From contig BLAL01000315.1 in NCBI GenBank assembly GCA_015698045.1, positions 496,001 through 560,000 of the forward strand: a stretch of 64,000 nt of DNA. Reading direction: 5' to 3'. Shown here piece after piece: positions 1-11,049 of this stretch. Within the stretch, counting starts at the first letter, position 1; every line of letters starts with the position of its first letter. A program made the position numbers and the translations under genes. The stretch is from Rhizophagus clarus (lineage: Eukaryota; Glomeromycota; Glomeromycetes; Glomerales; Glomeraceae). The notes under the pieces were generated by a model. It did no database searches. It saw only the letters and a program-made list of their open reading frames with translations, and was not told where the DNA came from.

Positions 1-1606
1 CGATTTCAAATATCTTTTGGAAGAATTCTTGATTATCTTCAAAGGACCTATTATTAATGAGTTCCTGGCCTTTTTTATAATCACTAGGTACGTTGAAAGA
101 AGAAAAAAAAATGTTATAAAACATCCTTTATTAACCAATTTTAATACAAGTATGAATTACCTTGCAACCTAAAATGATAACAAAATCCAAAACACATTTT
201 TGTTAAATACTGTAATCGAAAAATTTATTTGACAGGAAATTAACTGAAACATATTTACCATCAGCCCAGACAAGATCGAACATAAATCTTTGATCTGATG
301 TACCATGCGCCGCGTTTTACTTGAGCTATACGATATGATATCAATTTTATCCGTATATTCTATTTTGATAACAAATTAAAATAAATTTTCAACTAAAAGA
401 TATGCTAAGATGTAAAGTTATCGAACCTGAAACGTTAAGGGCAGCTTCCAACCTGGAAACATGTTAAATGATCAACTCCATGTTAGTATATTGATACATT
501 ATGGCAAATTTAGAGAAAACAATAACAATTACAATCTTAGAAGTTTACGCTCTTCCATGTTAAGACGAAGTGGAATGTATTTTGCACGACTTTCAAACCA
601 TTCTCCAAAACTCGTACTTCCACTTGAAATGATATTAATAGATTTGGGTTCATCATCTTCAGGAACTGATTCCTAAATAAAAATAAAAATATTCAATTAT
701 GATGCAAAAGTTTTTAAATATAATCTTATACAATAAACTTTCAAATTACCTCTGTTTCCATATCATCATTAGAAATATTTGTCACGGTAGTTTTCACCTT
801 TCCATTAGTTTTCATTTTTACATTCAAATTTTTAAATTTATGATCCCGTCGATTTCCGGTGCGATGAATCATGGCAAAGCACATTTCGCAAAAATCTTCA
901 CTGCATTGTTCACAAGAGAATGATGCTTCCTTGATACCGATTCAACCAATATTTTGAAAATTATGTGAGTATAAATTCCGGATAACATAAATATGATGAG
1001 TTCAAATAACATTCTAATTACCTGATCCCGACACTCAACACATAAACCTTCAGGTATCGGTGCTGAAGCTGACTCTTGTTCTAGTTCTTGGTCAACATCG
1101 GTCATTTGTTCGTCTTCAAGTTCACTATCCCCATCTTCTTGCTGTAAAATCTCATCCATACGTTGTTTTCGTTTTAATTCCTTCATTTGTGTCCCGTTTA
1201 CTTCTTGTCCATACGAAGAAGGCGTGACTCCACTTATCACTTCCTCTTCCTCCTCCACTTCACTATCTGAGTCTTCGGGTTCATTTGATACTCCTTGGGC
1301 AACTTCTTGAGATGCCTTTCGGGAATCCTCTTGAATATATTCATCGAGTTTTTCTTCAGCAGCAGCTTCATCGATTTCCTCTTGATTTGTAGCGTTATTC
1401 CCAATGTTGTCAACTATACTATCACTAGTGTCCATATCATTATACTGGTCCATACCAGTTAATGCAGTTATTGGCGTTTGCTCGGTTGTATTTGTGAGAG
1501 CAACGCTAGCGGTAGTCGAACCTTGCCTATCATCAGAAGTGTTTTCGCTTGCAGGAGAATTATATTCTGGTTGAGATTGTGGATCAGCGTTTTCAGATTG
1601 CATCAT
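1..1606 (-). CDS. B-box zinc finger + DUF2009 (UPF0652-type) protein, 3' end beyond window
   Basis: Seven exons are visible: 1022-1606, 750-929, 533-672, 427-452, 259-359, an 8-nt microexon 161-168, and 1-83 continuing past the window edge. All join in phase. The N-terminal ~185 residues are acidic and disordered (Glu/Asp/Ser-rich). A B-box-like zinc-binding module then spans the exon 1/2 junction (CVECRDQ, then CEQC-x4-C-x2-C and H/RDH residues). After a linker comes the conserved block YIPLRL...ERKLLRLLEAALNVS, EYTDKIDI, SSKTRRMV, CSILSGLMVASDYKKGQEL. From memory this matches the eukaryotic DUF2009/UPF0652 family, whose function is unknown to me. The ATG at 1606 follows an AT-rich leader; an adjacent second ATG lies at codon 2. 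It is divergent from ALG3 across 558 bp, so a shared promoter region is likely. The family call rests on pattern recognition; the exon structure is well supported by continuous conserved reading. Confidence 0.82.
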
Positions 1607-2164
1607 AATATGCGGAAGGAAGATGAAAATTTCCGAAAGTTATTTTAGTGATTTATGTAAAAATTTAGGTTGGACAACAGATTTTTTTTTTTCTTGCTCA
1701 AACTAAAATGGTTTATGTGTAGCACACTAAAATTGACCAAACAATGAAGAAAAAAAAACATCTAGATTTAATTAATGATTTAAGTTTACACGACAAAACA
1801 AAAAATGTCGGTAAATGAAATTTATATCCAATATCCCATTCTTTTCGAACAGCATTATTATTTAACCAAGAACTTTAAAGTCAGCGAGGCCCTGAAGATT
1901 TTCATTTTAATTGTCGATTGGCACAGTCGAGCATATTTTAGGCGCAGCAAGTTCGAGAGAGCTTGAAACATTGAATTATGAAATGGGATTGTCTTTCGTT
2001 AACTCCCAATTTGTAAAGCTGTACATAATCTCCGTGCCAATTTTCCTTATTCACGATTAAGTATGCAATGAAATAGTAGTACATCGATGACTATCATTCG
2101 TGCAACATAAATAAATATAAATTATTTTAAAACTTGGAAAAATTTTTCAGAAATCTAATTCATT
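1607..2164. promoter_or_regulatory. Divergent intergenic region between DUF2009 gene and ALG3
   Basis: This 558-bp head-to-head spacer must hold both promoters. It contains a T-run near 1681-1692 and an A-run near 1750. No specific factor site or TATA box could be assigned with confidence. Confidence 0.4.
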
Positions 2165-3726
2165 ATGGAATTACAAAATCAAGAAATTTCTCGAATAGAA
2201 GTATCAACATCACTTTACCGAAAATTGATTATCATAGTTAACAAATTACTTTATGATCCATCATTTTTTTGGTACACTGCTTCTTGTATTCTCATAGGGG
2301 AAGCATTGTTAAATATACTTATTATCAAATATGTATCGTGTAAGTATATTTAATTTTACATTTAATATTAACATATTTTTTTTCATTGAACTTTTTTTTT
2401 AGATACGGAAATTGATTGGAAAGCATACATGCAAGAAGTTTCTGGATTCTTAAGCGGGGAAAGAGATTATATGAAATTACGTGGAGACACAGGGCCATTA
2501 GTTTATCCAGCTGGATTTGTTTACATATATTCTGCTCTTTATTATTTTACATCGGAAGGTGTAAATATTCAAAGAGGGCAATATATATTTGCGATTCTTT
2601 ATTTATGGACTCATTTTGTTGTATTTAAAATCTATCAATCGTCTCGTAAAATTCCACCTTATATATTAATATTTTTAAGTATATCAAAAAGGATTCACTC
2701 TATTTACGTTTTGAGATTATTTAATGATTGTTTTGCTATGGTTTTTCTTTATTCTTGTATTTGGGCCATGGTCAATCGAAAGTGGAAATTAAGTTGTATA
2801 CTTTATAGGTAGTTTTACTTATATATATATTTTGATCTTCTCAATTATAATATTTAATAATTTATATTTGTTATTTTAATAGTATTTCCTTGTCAATCAA
2901 AATGAATGTCTTACTTTTTTTTCCCGCATTTGGGTTGATTTTATTTAAATCATTAGGAATTTGGAAAACTTTATTTAATCTTTTGCTCACAATATTCATT
3001 CAAATTGTTTTGGCATTGCCATTTTTATCGGAATATCCAAAATCTTATTTCGCACGTGCATTTGAATTTTCACGCGTATTCATTTATAAATGGACTGTAA
3101 ATTGGAAATTTTTGGATGAAGAAATATTTATTAGTAAGAGATTTGCTAGTATACTTTTATTTGGACACATATTTATCTTGATGGGTTTCTTATTTAAAAG
3201 ATGGTGTAGGTAAGTAATTTCTACACTTGAACAATTACCGATGTCTTTATTAACGTTTCGACCTCTTTAGATCTGATAATGGAGTATTTAATCTGTTCTA
3301 TAATGGATTATGTGGAAATATCAAGGAAACATCCAAAAGTGTTACAGCTGATCGTACGTATAATATCCTTTTTTAAAAGTATATATATGTTTATTGTTAA
3401 TTAATCATATTTATTATTATTATTTAGATATAATAACATTGATGTTTACAAGTAATTTTATTGGAATAATAGTATCAAGAACATTACATTATCAATTTTA
3501 TTCTTGGTATTTTCATAGTTTACCTTTCTTATTATGGCATTGTACCAAACTACCAATATTTTTAAGATGTTTGACGTTAATTATGATTGAATATTGTTGG
3601 AATGTTTATCCTTCTACGATGGAAAGTTCTTCAACTTTATTATTATTTCATTTAATAGTATTGATTAATTTATGGATTGGAGATGCTGAAGGTGAAAGAG
3701 TTAAATTTAATGAAAAACAGGAATAA
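2165..3726 (+). CDS. ALG3: Dol-P-Man:Man5GlcNAc2-PP-Dol alpha-1,3-mannosyltransferase
   Basis: Multipass ER membrane enzyme (GT58). It adds the first dolichol-phosphate-mannose-derived alpha-1,3 mannose to Man5GlcNAc2-PP-dolichol on the ER luminal side during N-glycan precursor assembly. Exons: 2165-2339, 2403-2808, 2883-3209, 3273-3353, 3428-3726; all introns are GT-AG, 63-74 bp, and keep phase. Family signatures are clear: [10 protein letters not shown], then [11 protein letters not shown] in the first luminal loop, [12 protein letters not shown] after the third helix, [18 protein letters not shown], and FTSNFIGI with [17 protein letters not shown] near the C-terminus. Hydrophobic segments are spread along the whole ~429-residue protein, as expected. 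The start at 2165 is the first ATG in frame. It is convergent with the RS-domain gene and divergent from the DUF2009 gene. No truncation is seen. Confidence 0.95.
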
Positions 3727-4673
3727 TGTGTAACTTATCTCTTTAAATGATTGGGTATATTTAATATTATAGTGAATTAGAAAATGACCATGTTATTTGT
3801 CAATTGATTATTAAATGACTAGTTATTTATCATTTAATCATTCATTTGCTAAAATTATGGTTATGGCTAACTGAAGCTGTTGTAATCTATGAATTCTAAC
3901 AGTAGAAAAAAGCTGAATTTAATCTGTAACTAAACATTTATTAAAATAAATTAATCTCTACCGTTACATGAACTTTTGCATTTCCTCCTATAAATGATGG
4001 ACGACCGTGACCACAAGTGTTGAATAATCAACTTGTTGACAACAATTAGTAACATTTGAATTATTTTGTATTGAGGTCAATTTAACATAATTGTCAAATA
4101 CAAATAAAACGTGAATAAAACTCGGACAGTAAAAAAAATGATATTAAATTATTCTCTTAAGAAGTTAAATGCTTAGCAAACATTTATTATTAACGCTGGG
4201 ATAAGAATAGTAGATTTAATTTATTATTTTTTTAAGCCATTGGAATTGTCCAACTTGCAATAACAGATAAGTGAATCTCACTAGAAAAAATACATAATAC
4301 AAAAATTTTATTAAATAGTGAAAAGTGAATTTACAATTATACTTTGAAATTAAATATAAATTGGTTGAAAAAGTTATATTCTATATATATAGAAAAAATT
4401 GATATTTTCTTTTTTTGAAATGGATGTGTAATGAATTATATTTTATATGATAATTCTAATAGTGAATATGTATTGCATATAAAAGCTATAATCAACATAT
4501 ACATACATATACATATATATATATATATATATACATTTTTTTGTTTTTTTATTATTTACTTTTCGCTATATTAATAAAAGATAATAAACGACCGATTATT
4601 GATTAACTTTGTTCAAAAGTGAAAACAGAAAATTTTTTTCTATACAACTAAATTAGGTAAAATAAAAAAAAAG
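3727..4673. other. Convergent intergenic region with TA/CATA microsatellite
   Basis: Spacer between the ends of ALG3 and the RS-domain gene. It is AT-rich and contains a (CATA)/(TA) microsatellite at about 4497-4534. No ORF or RNA gene was recognised. Polyadenylation signals for both genes presumably lie here. Confidence 0.5.
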
Positions 4674-5917
4674 TCAACGCCTACGGTCCTTGGATTTTGA
4701 TCTTGAATAAGATCTACTTCTATATTTGTCACGACTTCTTGAGCGTGATTTACTTCGGTAATAAGACCTTTTCCTATCTCTAGAAATAGACCTAGATCGA
4801 CTACGATATGATTTTCCTCTGTCTCTGACTCTATTTCTGTCTCTACCACTTGACCTAGATCTGGATCTATATCTACCATTATTTTCAGATCTCCTCCTAT
4901 CTCTTGAACTTGACCGACTCCTCCTTCGCTCTCGAGAAATTGACCTACTTTTACGTGATCTTCTATCTCGAGACAATGAGCGATCTCGTCGATGTGGTGA
5001 ACGAGATTGAGATAGTCTCCGATGTGAATGCTTATCCAAACGTCGAGTCCGTCTTTCGTTATATATTGTTGATTTGTTTTTATTAACATTTTCTTCTTTT
5101 GAATCTTCATTTCCAATGATATCATCCCATGCAGCCCAACTTTATATCGAGTTATCGATAAACGCGCATTTTATAAATCATAATAATTTGGTTAGCAAAA
5201 TCTAATTAAAAAACAAAATAACTTGATATTTTGATAAATAATAAACAATTCACCGATCATCATCATCTCCATCCTCTTCTAATTCTTCTCCACTCTTATT
5301 ACTTTCCAATGTTGATTTCTCAGATTTAAAATCATCATTAACAACACTTCCATTATGACTATATTTTCCACTTCTGAAAGAATTTTCCCTTCGTTTTCTT
5401 TTTCTACCAAAATCATCCCATTCATCATCCTTTTCTGCATCTCTCGATTTTCGATATTCAACTATTTCATCACGTTCCATAAATCCTCCCCCGCGTCCTT
5501 CCCTAGATCCCATTGTTGTTTCTAAACCTGGTTTTGGCGTTTTACATTGATTACATTCCGGACGTCGTGCCCAATTGATATTTGAACAACTGAATTGATA
5601 ATTGTAATATTAACAATTGTGCTCTAATAAAGTTAAAATACGAATATAAAAAAATTAAGCTTACATAGGACATTTCCAGTCCTTTTCCGAGAATAAGCCC
5701 TATAAAGGTACAATAATAATTATCAAATCGTTAAAATTATTTGCATAGTAGTTTTAAAAAAAAAAAAGTTTTTGTCAAAGTAACTTACTCCATAACGACT
5801 TGCAAAATCTCTACCAACTTCGCCTGAACTAGCACCTTCTTCTTGTCTTGGCCTACGATAACTACTTCCAACTCCACTAGAATATTCCTGTTCTTTATCG
5901 TGTCGATTTCCTCCCAT
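4674..5917 (-). CDS. RanBP2-type zinc finger / RS-domain protein (ZRANB2-like)
   Basis: Predicted nuclear RNA-binding/splicing-related protein of 321 residues. Exons: 5789-5917, 5665-5699, 5254-5589, 4674-5139, joined in phase. The zinc finger crosses exons 2/3 and reads W-K-C-x2-C-x3-N-x6-C-x2-C, an exact RanBP2/NZF-type pattern with the WARR segment typical of single-stranded-RNA-binding members. Exon 3 continues with a charged region ending in an acidic Asp run. Exon 4 has WAAWDDIIG, then ~110 residues of Arg/Ser dipeptides, an RS domain expected to be phosphorylated by SR kinases and to localise to speckles. The ATG at 5917 is the first real ATG; the open frame upstream begins only with TTG. 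ZRANB2 is the closest family I can name, but fungal orthology is not proven, so no symbol is given. Confidence 0.87.
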
Positions 5918-6062
5918 CAAAACCAAAAAAGAAAAAAAAAAAAGGAACGAATAGGTTTGTTTTATATGATAATAGAAAAACCGATATCTGAGATTAATTT
6001 AGTAACAATGCAGGACGTACAGTATATCAAATAAAAAAAAAAAAAAATATTTCATAATCTTG

Positions 6063-6144
6063 TGAGGAGAGTGGGATTCGAACCCACGCCTCTTACGAGA
6101 CCACGGCCTTAACGTGGCGCCTTGGACCGCTCGGCCATCTCCCC
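6063..6144 (-). tRNA. tRNA-Leu (anticodon AAG)
   Basis: An 82-nt type II tRNA without intron. The acceptor stem is GGGGAGA/TCTCCTC with discriminator A. The A box reads TGGCCGAGCGG and the B box GGTTCGAATCC. The anticodon stem CCACG/CGTGG encloses the loop TTAAGGC, giving anticodon AAG (reads CUU Leu). A long variable arm (TCTCGTAAGAGG) fits leucine. About 10 nt downstream on the minus strand lies a T-run of about 14 (plus-strand A-run near 6033-6046) suitable as a Pol III terminator. Confidence 0.96.
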
Positions 6145-6762
6145 AAAGCTTGTTATGGGGGAAAAATTTTAAATAATTTTTTACATATTCGATAAGCTTA
6201 ACAAACCGATGTCATGAATTTCATCATAATTGACATATGAACGACGCATTCAATTCAGGTTTATTTTTTTATTTATGGAAATTTATTTATTTGAAGGATA
6301 TCACCAAAAAAAGATAATTATTTATTTCGTATAAAATATAAAATACATAAGAATTAATTTTAAATACAAAGGATCATTTGATAAGTATTTTAAGATATTC
6401 ACTCACGAAAGAACTAAAATATACTTTTAAATTTATCAATATGGGACAATAGAAAAATTTGAAAGAATTTTTGGCCTCTTTTTTTTTAGTTTATTACAGT
6501 ATATTATATCCGACTAATATATATTTATTATAATTATTAAAGTTCGTTAAATTTTTTTTTTATTAAAAAAAAAAATCTTTAAATTCCATTGTTTTCCTTG
6601 AATGTTTTTTTTCATCCATAATTAGTCATAACATTTACTAAGTGTAACACGTTCGTGAATAAAGAAAAATGAGAATAAAATCCGTATTGAGGAAGCAATA
6701 GTAATATTATATACGTATACGATTTTTTATGTATGTATATATTTTATTAAGAACAGTTTCCA
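6145..6762. other. Intergenic, AT-rich, nothing recognised
   Basis: Spacer between tRNA-Leu and the 3' end of the Rac gene. It contains homopolymer A/T runs (near 6480, 6550-6575) and the Rac 3' untranslated region. No other gene or repeat family was recognised. Confidence 0.5.
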
Positions 6763-7680
6763 TTACATAACCATACATTTATTCTTTTTGTTTACTACTG
6801 GGACAGGACAAAGAACGGCTCTAATGGCTTCATCAAAAACGTTTTTTAGTCCTTTTTGGGTAAGAGCAGAGCATTCAAGGTATTTAACAGCTTGGATATC
6901 TTTAGCCATTTGAAGACCTTGTGGATATGTAATTGGAGACTGAGCTTTCTGTCGCAGCTTAAGGATGGTATCCTTATCCTCACGAAGATCGAGCTTAGTA
7001 CCAACAAGGATAATTGGAATATTGGGAGCATGATGAGTAATCTCAGGATACCACTAGAAAAAAAAAAAATATATTACTACCAATTTCTTTTTATGAACAT
7101 GCTTTCTTGAGAAGTTTACCTTTCCCCGAACGTTTTCGAAGGAAGGAGGGCTGACTAAAGAGAAGCAAATTAAGAATACGTCAGTTTGAGGGTATGAGAG
7201 TGGACGTAAACGATCATAATCTTCTTGGCCAGCAGTATCCCAAAGACCAAGATTGATAGGTTTCCCATCAACCATTACGTTTGCTGAATAATTATCAAAT
7301 CTAAAAAGAAAAAAAATCAAATAACGAGTAATCAAATTAAATAACGAAAACTTCAACAATTAAAAATACAAAGAAATTCATTTTAAATTTTTGCTTACAC
7401 GGTTGGAATATATTCCCCAGGAAAAGCATTTGTGGTATAACTTATTAAGAGACATGTCTTACCGACGGCACTAAATTATAAAAAGAAATAAATAAAAAAT
7501 AACTTTTTAAATTTAATAAATATATTTCTGTTTAAGAACTGAACGTCACTTGTTTCTCCATGACTTTTGTATATGCGTTAAATTTCTTCTCGTTCTTCCG
7601 CTATTCACAAGAGATTGTCTACACAAGATTAACAAAAGTGCTTACCCATCACCAACCACAACACACTTGATAGCTTGCAT
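6763..7680 (-). CDS. RAC1: Rac-type Rho GTPase
   Basis: Small GTPase of 192 residues, the usual Rac length, controlling actin, NADPH oxidase and polarised growth at membranes. Exons: 7646-7680, 7399-7470, 7120-7300, 6763-7053. P-loop GDGAVGKT (10-17), effector loop YIPTVFDNY (32-40), switch [13 protein letters not shown] with the Rac-diagnostic Trp at 56, guanine-binding TKLD (115-118) and CSAL (157-160). The segment [19 protein letters not shown] is Rac-like rather than Cdc42-like. The C-terminus has only NKKNK as polybasic tail, followed by CAAX box CMVM (189-192). A terminal Met usually favours farnesyl transfer, whereas Rac proteins commonly end in Leu. It is divergent from COG7. Confidence 0.96.
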
Positions 7681-8070
7681 CGTAAAACAATAACGTTTGT
7701 TTTAAAGAAGGTTTGGAAGAAATATAAATAATGTGAGAAAAGAAAGTAAACTGGTTGGTTTCTGTAAGAACGAGACGTAAGGAAATTGGAGACACTGAAG
7801 GTTTGTGGTAATGAATTTATCTGAACCAATATAAATTGATATTCTTCTTTGATTGTAGCACGTTCAAATGTAAATAAATCCTTTTATATAAATCAGTTTT
7901 TAATTTTCACTACAGCAAGATCAATCAATTAACGACAGATCTTTAATTTGGATTATTTGATTATTTGGATTGAGTAACCATCCTAACCATGCACATTACA
8001 TAATTTATTGATCACTTTTTCCAAAAAAAAAAAAAAAAAATTTCGAAACTTTATATTGTATATAATACAG
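7681..8070. promoter_or_regulatory. Divergent promoter region RAC1 / COG7
   Basis: A 390-bp head-to-head spacer. An A18 run at about 8023-8040 lies just upstream of COG7. A T-poor 'atacag' directly before the COG7 ATG could be a 3' splice site of a 5' UTR intron, but no donor was identified. Confidence 0.35.
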
Positions 8071-11049
8071 ATGACGACAATAACACCACAACTATCTTCT
8101 ACATCAGAAACAACTTTAGAAAGAGAAGAATCACTATCACCAGCACTAACAACCTCGACAACCTCCGGGAAATCTATAGATTTTTCTGGATTCTTAACTA
8201 AAGATTTTAACGTCAAATCATGGATTAATGAAGCATTGTCTGTTGCTGCCTCTAACTCCAATTCTGTAATAGATTACGTAGATAATAAAAAACCTCGAGA
8301 ATTTGAGTTATTAGAAATAGAAAATCACACTTCAACTCTTGTAGAAAAACTTCAATTTCTGAATCAAGAAATTTCGAATAGATTGGAAAGAACCGTTGAA
8401 GATGTTACTAAGTCTATGCCACGTATTATAACAGATTTACAAGTTATGCAAGAAGATGCTACGAAATTAAAATCTGGAGTGTCTTTAGTGAAATCGCAAT
8501 TGAATAATGTAGAAGAAGGTACAGAAAAAGCTTTGGACAGATTGAAATATTTGGATTTAGTTAAGACAAGGATGGAAGCTTCTAGAGATGTTTTAAAAGA
8601 AGCTGAAAATTGGAGCAATTTAGAACAAGAAGCAAGTAATATATTTGCTTCGCAAGATTATCAAAAAGCTAGTGTTAGATTAATGGAAGCCGAAAAAAGT
8701 TTAGTTATCTTCCAAAATACACCAGAATATGAGGAAAGAAGAAAACTACTAACGGAATTGCAAAATCAATTGGAAGCCACAGTTAGTCCACAGTTAGTTA
8801 ATGCATTAAATCAACATGATATTAGTGCCTGTCAAAAATTTTATCAAATATTCGATCAAATAGGGAGAAAGAAAGACTTTAGTAATTATTATTATGGGTC
8901 AAGAAAAGCGCCTCTGGTGAAAATGTGGCAATATGCTTTATTAACCGATGTTCCTCCTTCGGTTTCTGGAACCGCAGGAAATGTTACTGGAGGTGTTGGA
9001 TCGGATTCGTCTAATAATGAACCAACATCCCCAAAATCTCCAACAGCACAAATACGTTTTCAACAGCAATTCCAGCAGCAATTTCCAAAAAAATTTACAG
9101 AATTCTTACAAGAATTTTATGACAAATTATTTATTGTACTTAACCAAGAACATACTTGGTGCGGTAATGTATTTCCCGATACAAATGAGACTTTAATGTC
9201 TTTAATTGAAAATATTTTTAATTCATTAAAACCTTCTTTGAGTGCAAGATTAACAGGTTTAGTTGAATTTTATAATGAGGAATGTCTTCCAGAAATTATT
9301 AATGCTTGGGTTATCAGTGAAAGTTTTGGGAGACAAATGGAAAAAGTTTTATTTAATCCTATACAAATTAGTTCTGGAATAAGTTCAAGTACAAATGGCG
9401 CGGGTGGAAAAGATGCAAGTGTGAGTGCATTGACAAGTGCATCTATGGGCGGGAAACCTCTGTCTAGAGCTAATTTAATTACATGGGGAAACGTTGTGTT
9501 TGAACCATTTTCTGAATATCAGCATGATTATTCAGAATATGAAAAAAATTATCTGAGCATTTTACTCAAGAAAACGATCTCTGAGAGAAAAAAAAAAGCG
9601 GGGACGTCAGATTTAGCAAAAATCATGTCCGAGATTATCGGTGAAATATTTATGATGGCCGAATCTTCATTAGAAAGATGCATGACGCTAACTTACGGGT
9701 TTGGCGGTATTGGATTAATAGAAGTGCTGAATTTTTTCTTTACCACTTTTATTAAAGAATATCAAACACTTCTTGTACAGCTGAGATTAGATTGTGGTTT
9801 AGATGGAAGTCTTGGTAGGATAGGTGACTTGGTAAGATCATCAACCGTAGATAAGGAAGAAAATGATCCAGGCAATGGTTATTTTGATTTTGATCAAGAT
9901 AATTTACAACAAGAAGACTGGTCAAATTTTCACGTTGGATTAAGATTATTAGCAACTTGCAGAACAACTTCAGAACGTTTAAGTGAAGTCGAAAAGAAAG
10001 TAAAAAGTGATTTAATAAAAGTCAAAGATTTGTCAGCGCTTGATTCTCTTAATGAAGACTTAGAATGGTATGAGAGAAGGTCTTCTGTTACTTCTTCGTT
10101 AGAAGGTCAGAGTAAAAAATCCAATTTTACGGGAACACAATCTTCGCTCCTTCTTCTTCGTCAATCTCCATTAAATTCTTATAATTTGAATGAACTTTTA
10201 ACAAATATTGAGATCAAACAAATTTTATCACCTTCTATTAAAGCTGTAGAAACATTTATTCGATTATGTCAAAGATTTGTGTTTGATACAATATTTTTCC
10301 CTATAGCAAAACATCTTACAAATTTACCTAATATGGATGCGTGGAATAGCGTTGTCGAAAAAACAAAAATTTCGCCTTTTAAAATACAGATTCCTACATT
10401 TAGTTTACAACCAAATGAATATATTACGAGGATTGGTGAACATTTATTGACTTTGCCGCAACAATTCGAAGTTTATGCTGATGATAAGAGTTTAGCATTT
10501 TCGATTAAATCTTTACCTTATAGTAATGAAAAACCTACCCAAGAGAAAGAGGTAAAGGATTTAAAAGAAGACAAAAAAGGGGATGTAATTGCTGATGATG
10601 ATGAAAAAGCCAAAGCGACATCATCTATTACTATAGCAGGTGAACCTAATATTATAACAGAGGAAAGCTCTATTTCACAATTAGATGATGACGAAATTTC
10701 TACAGATGAAGTCACACATGCATGGATAGCTTCTGTAGCGCGTGGTACAATACATGCAATCTTAGAAAAAATTTTTATTATACCACAGTTGTCATCACAT
10801 GGTGCGCGACAATTATTGACTGATTTAGGTTATTTAACTAATGTATTATCTACTCTTGATATATCACCTACTAAGGAATTGAGGAAAACTGTCAAAGTGT
10901 TAGAAATGGACGAAGATCAAATTTTTAGGGTGTTGAAGAATAAAGATAAAACCAATATTGAAAATAGTGAGGAATTTATTGATGCAGGGGATAGGGAAAT
11001 TTTAGTTAAGGTAGCTGGTATTAGAGGAATTAAGATGCTTGATTTATAA
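8071..11049 (+). CDS. COG7: Conserved oligomeric Golgi complex subunit 7
   Basis: A 992-residue subunit of lobe B of the COG tethering complex, which acts in retrograde intra-Golgi vesicle transport and so in glycosyltransferase retention. It is a single uninterrupted exon, unlike its intron-rich neighbours. The N-terminus carries the COG7 hallmark SIDFSGFLTKDFNVKSWIN (about residues 35-53), followed by coiled-coil heptads (HTSTLVEKLQFLNQEISNRL onward) typical of CATCHR proteins. The C-terminal block GTIHAILEKIFIIPQLSSHG...LLTDLGYLTNVLSTLD matches the family end. A low-complexity insertion (GNVTGGVGSDSSNNEPTSPKSP) near residue 310 and an acidic Lys/Asp/Glu linker near 835 are lineage-specific. 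The ATG at 8071 is chosen because the open frame upstream to 8008 contains no ATG and translates a poly-A run. The neighbouring ALG3 serves the same glycosylation route, probably by chance. Confidence 0.93.
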   Translation: MTTITPQLSSTSETTLEREESLSPALTTSTTSGKSIDFSGFLTKDFNVKSWINEALSVAASNSNSVIDYVDNKKPREFELLEIENHTSTLVEKLQFLNQEISNRLERTVEDVTKSMPRIITDLQVMQEDATKLKSGVSLVKSQLNNVEEGTEKALDRLKYLDLVKTRMEASRDVLKEAENWSNLEQEASNIFASQDYQKASVRLMEAEKSLVIFQNTPEYEERRKLLTELQNQLEATVSPQLVNALNQHDISACQKFYQIFDQIGRKKDFSNYYYGSRKAPLVKMWQYALLTDVPPSVSGTAGNVTGGVGSDSSNNEPTSPKSPTAQIRFQQQFQQQFPKKFTEFLQEFYDKLFIVLNQEHTWCGNVFPDTNETLMSLIENIFNSLKPSLSARLTGLVEFYNEECLPEIINAWVISESFGRQMEKVLFNPIQISSGISSSTNGAGGKDASVSALTSASMGGKPLSRANLITWGNVVFEPFSEYQHDYSEYEKNYLSILLKKTISERKKKAGTSDLAKIMSEIIGEIFMMAESSLERCMTLTYGFGGIGLIEVLNFFFTTFIKEYQTLLVQLRLDCGLDGSLGRIGDLVRSSTVDKEENDPGNGYFDFDQDNLQQEDWSNFHVGLRLLATCRTTSERLSEVEKKVKSDLIKVKDLSALDSLNEDLEWYERRSSVTSSLEGQSKKSNFTGTQSSLLLLRQSPLNSYNLNELLTNIEIKQILSPSIKAVETFIRLCQRFVFDTIFFPIAKHLTNLPNMDAWNSVVEKTKISPFKIQIPTFSLQPNEYITRIGEHLLTLPQQFEVYADDKSLAFSIKSLPYSNEKPTQEKEVKDLKEDKKGDVIADDDEKAKATSSITIAGEPNIITEESSISQLDDDEISTDEVTHAWIASVARGTIHAILEKIFIIPQLSSHGARQLLTDLGYLTNVLSTLDISPTKELRKTVKVLEMDEDQIFRVLKNKDKTNIENSEEFIDAGDREILVKVAGIRGIKMLDL

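Noticed and set aside
4640..5125. 161-codon minus-strand frame over the RS-domain exon
   Set aside because: Out-of-frame shadow of the RS repeats; the frame ending at 4,674 keeps splice phase with the zinc-finger exons.
8008..8070. COG7 N-terminal extension MITFSKKKKKK..
   Set aside because: Begins with TTG, translates an A18 run and contains no ATG; the family-like start is the ATG at 8,071.
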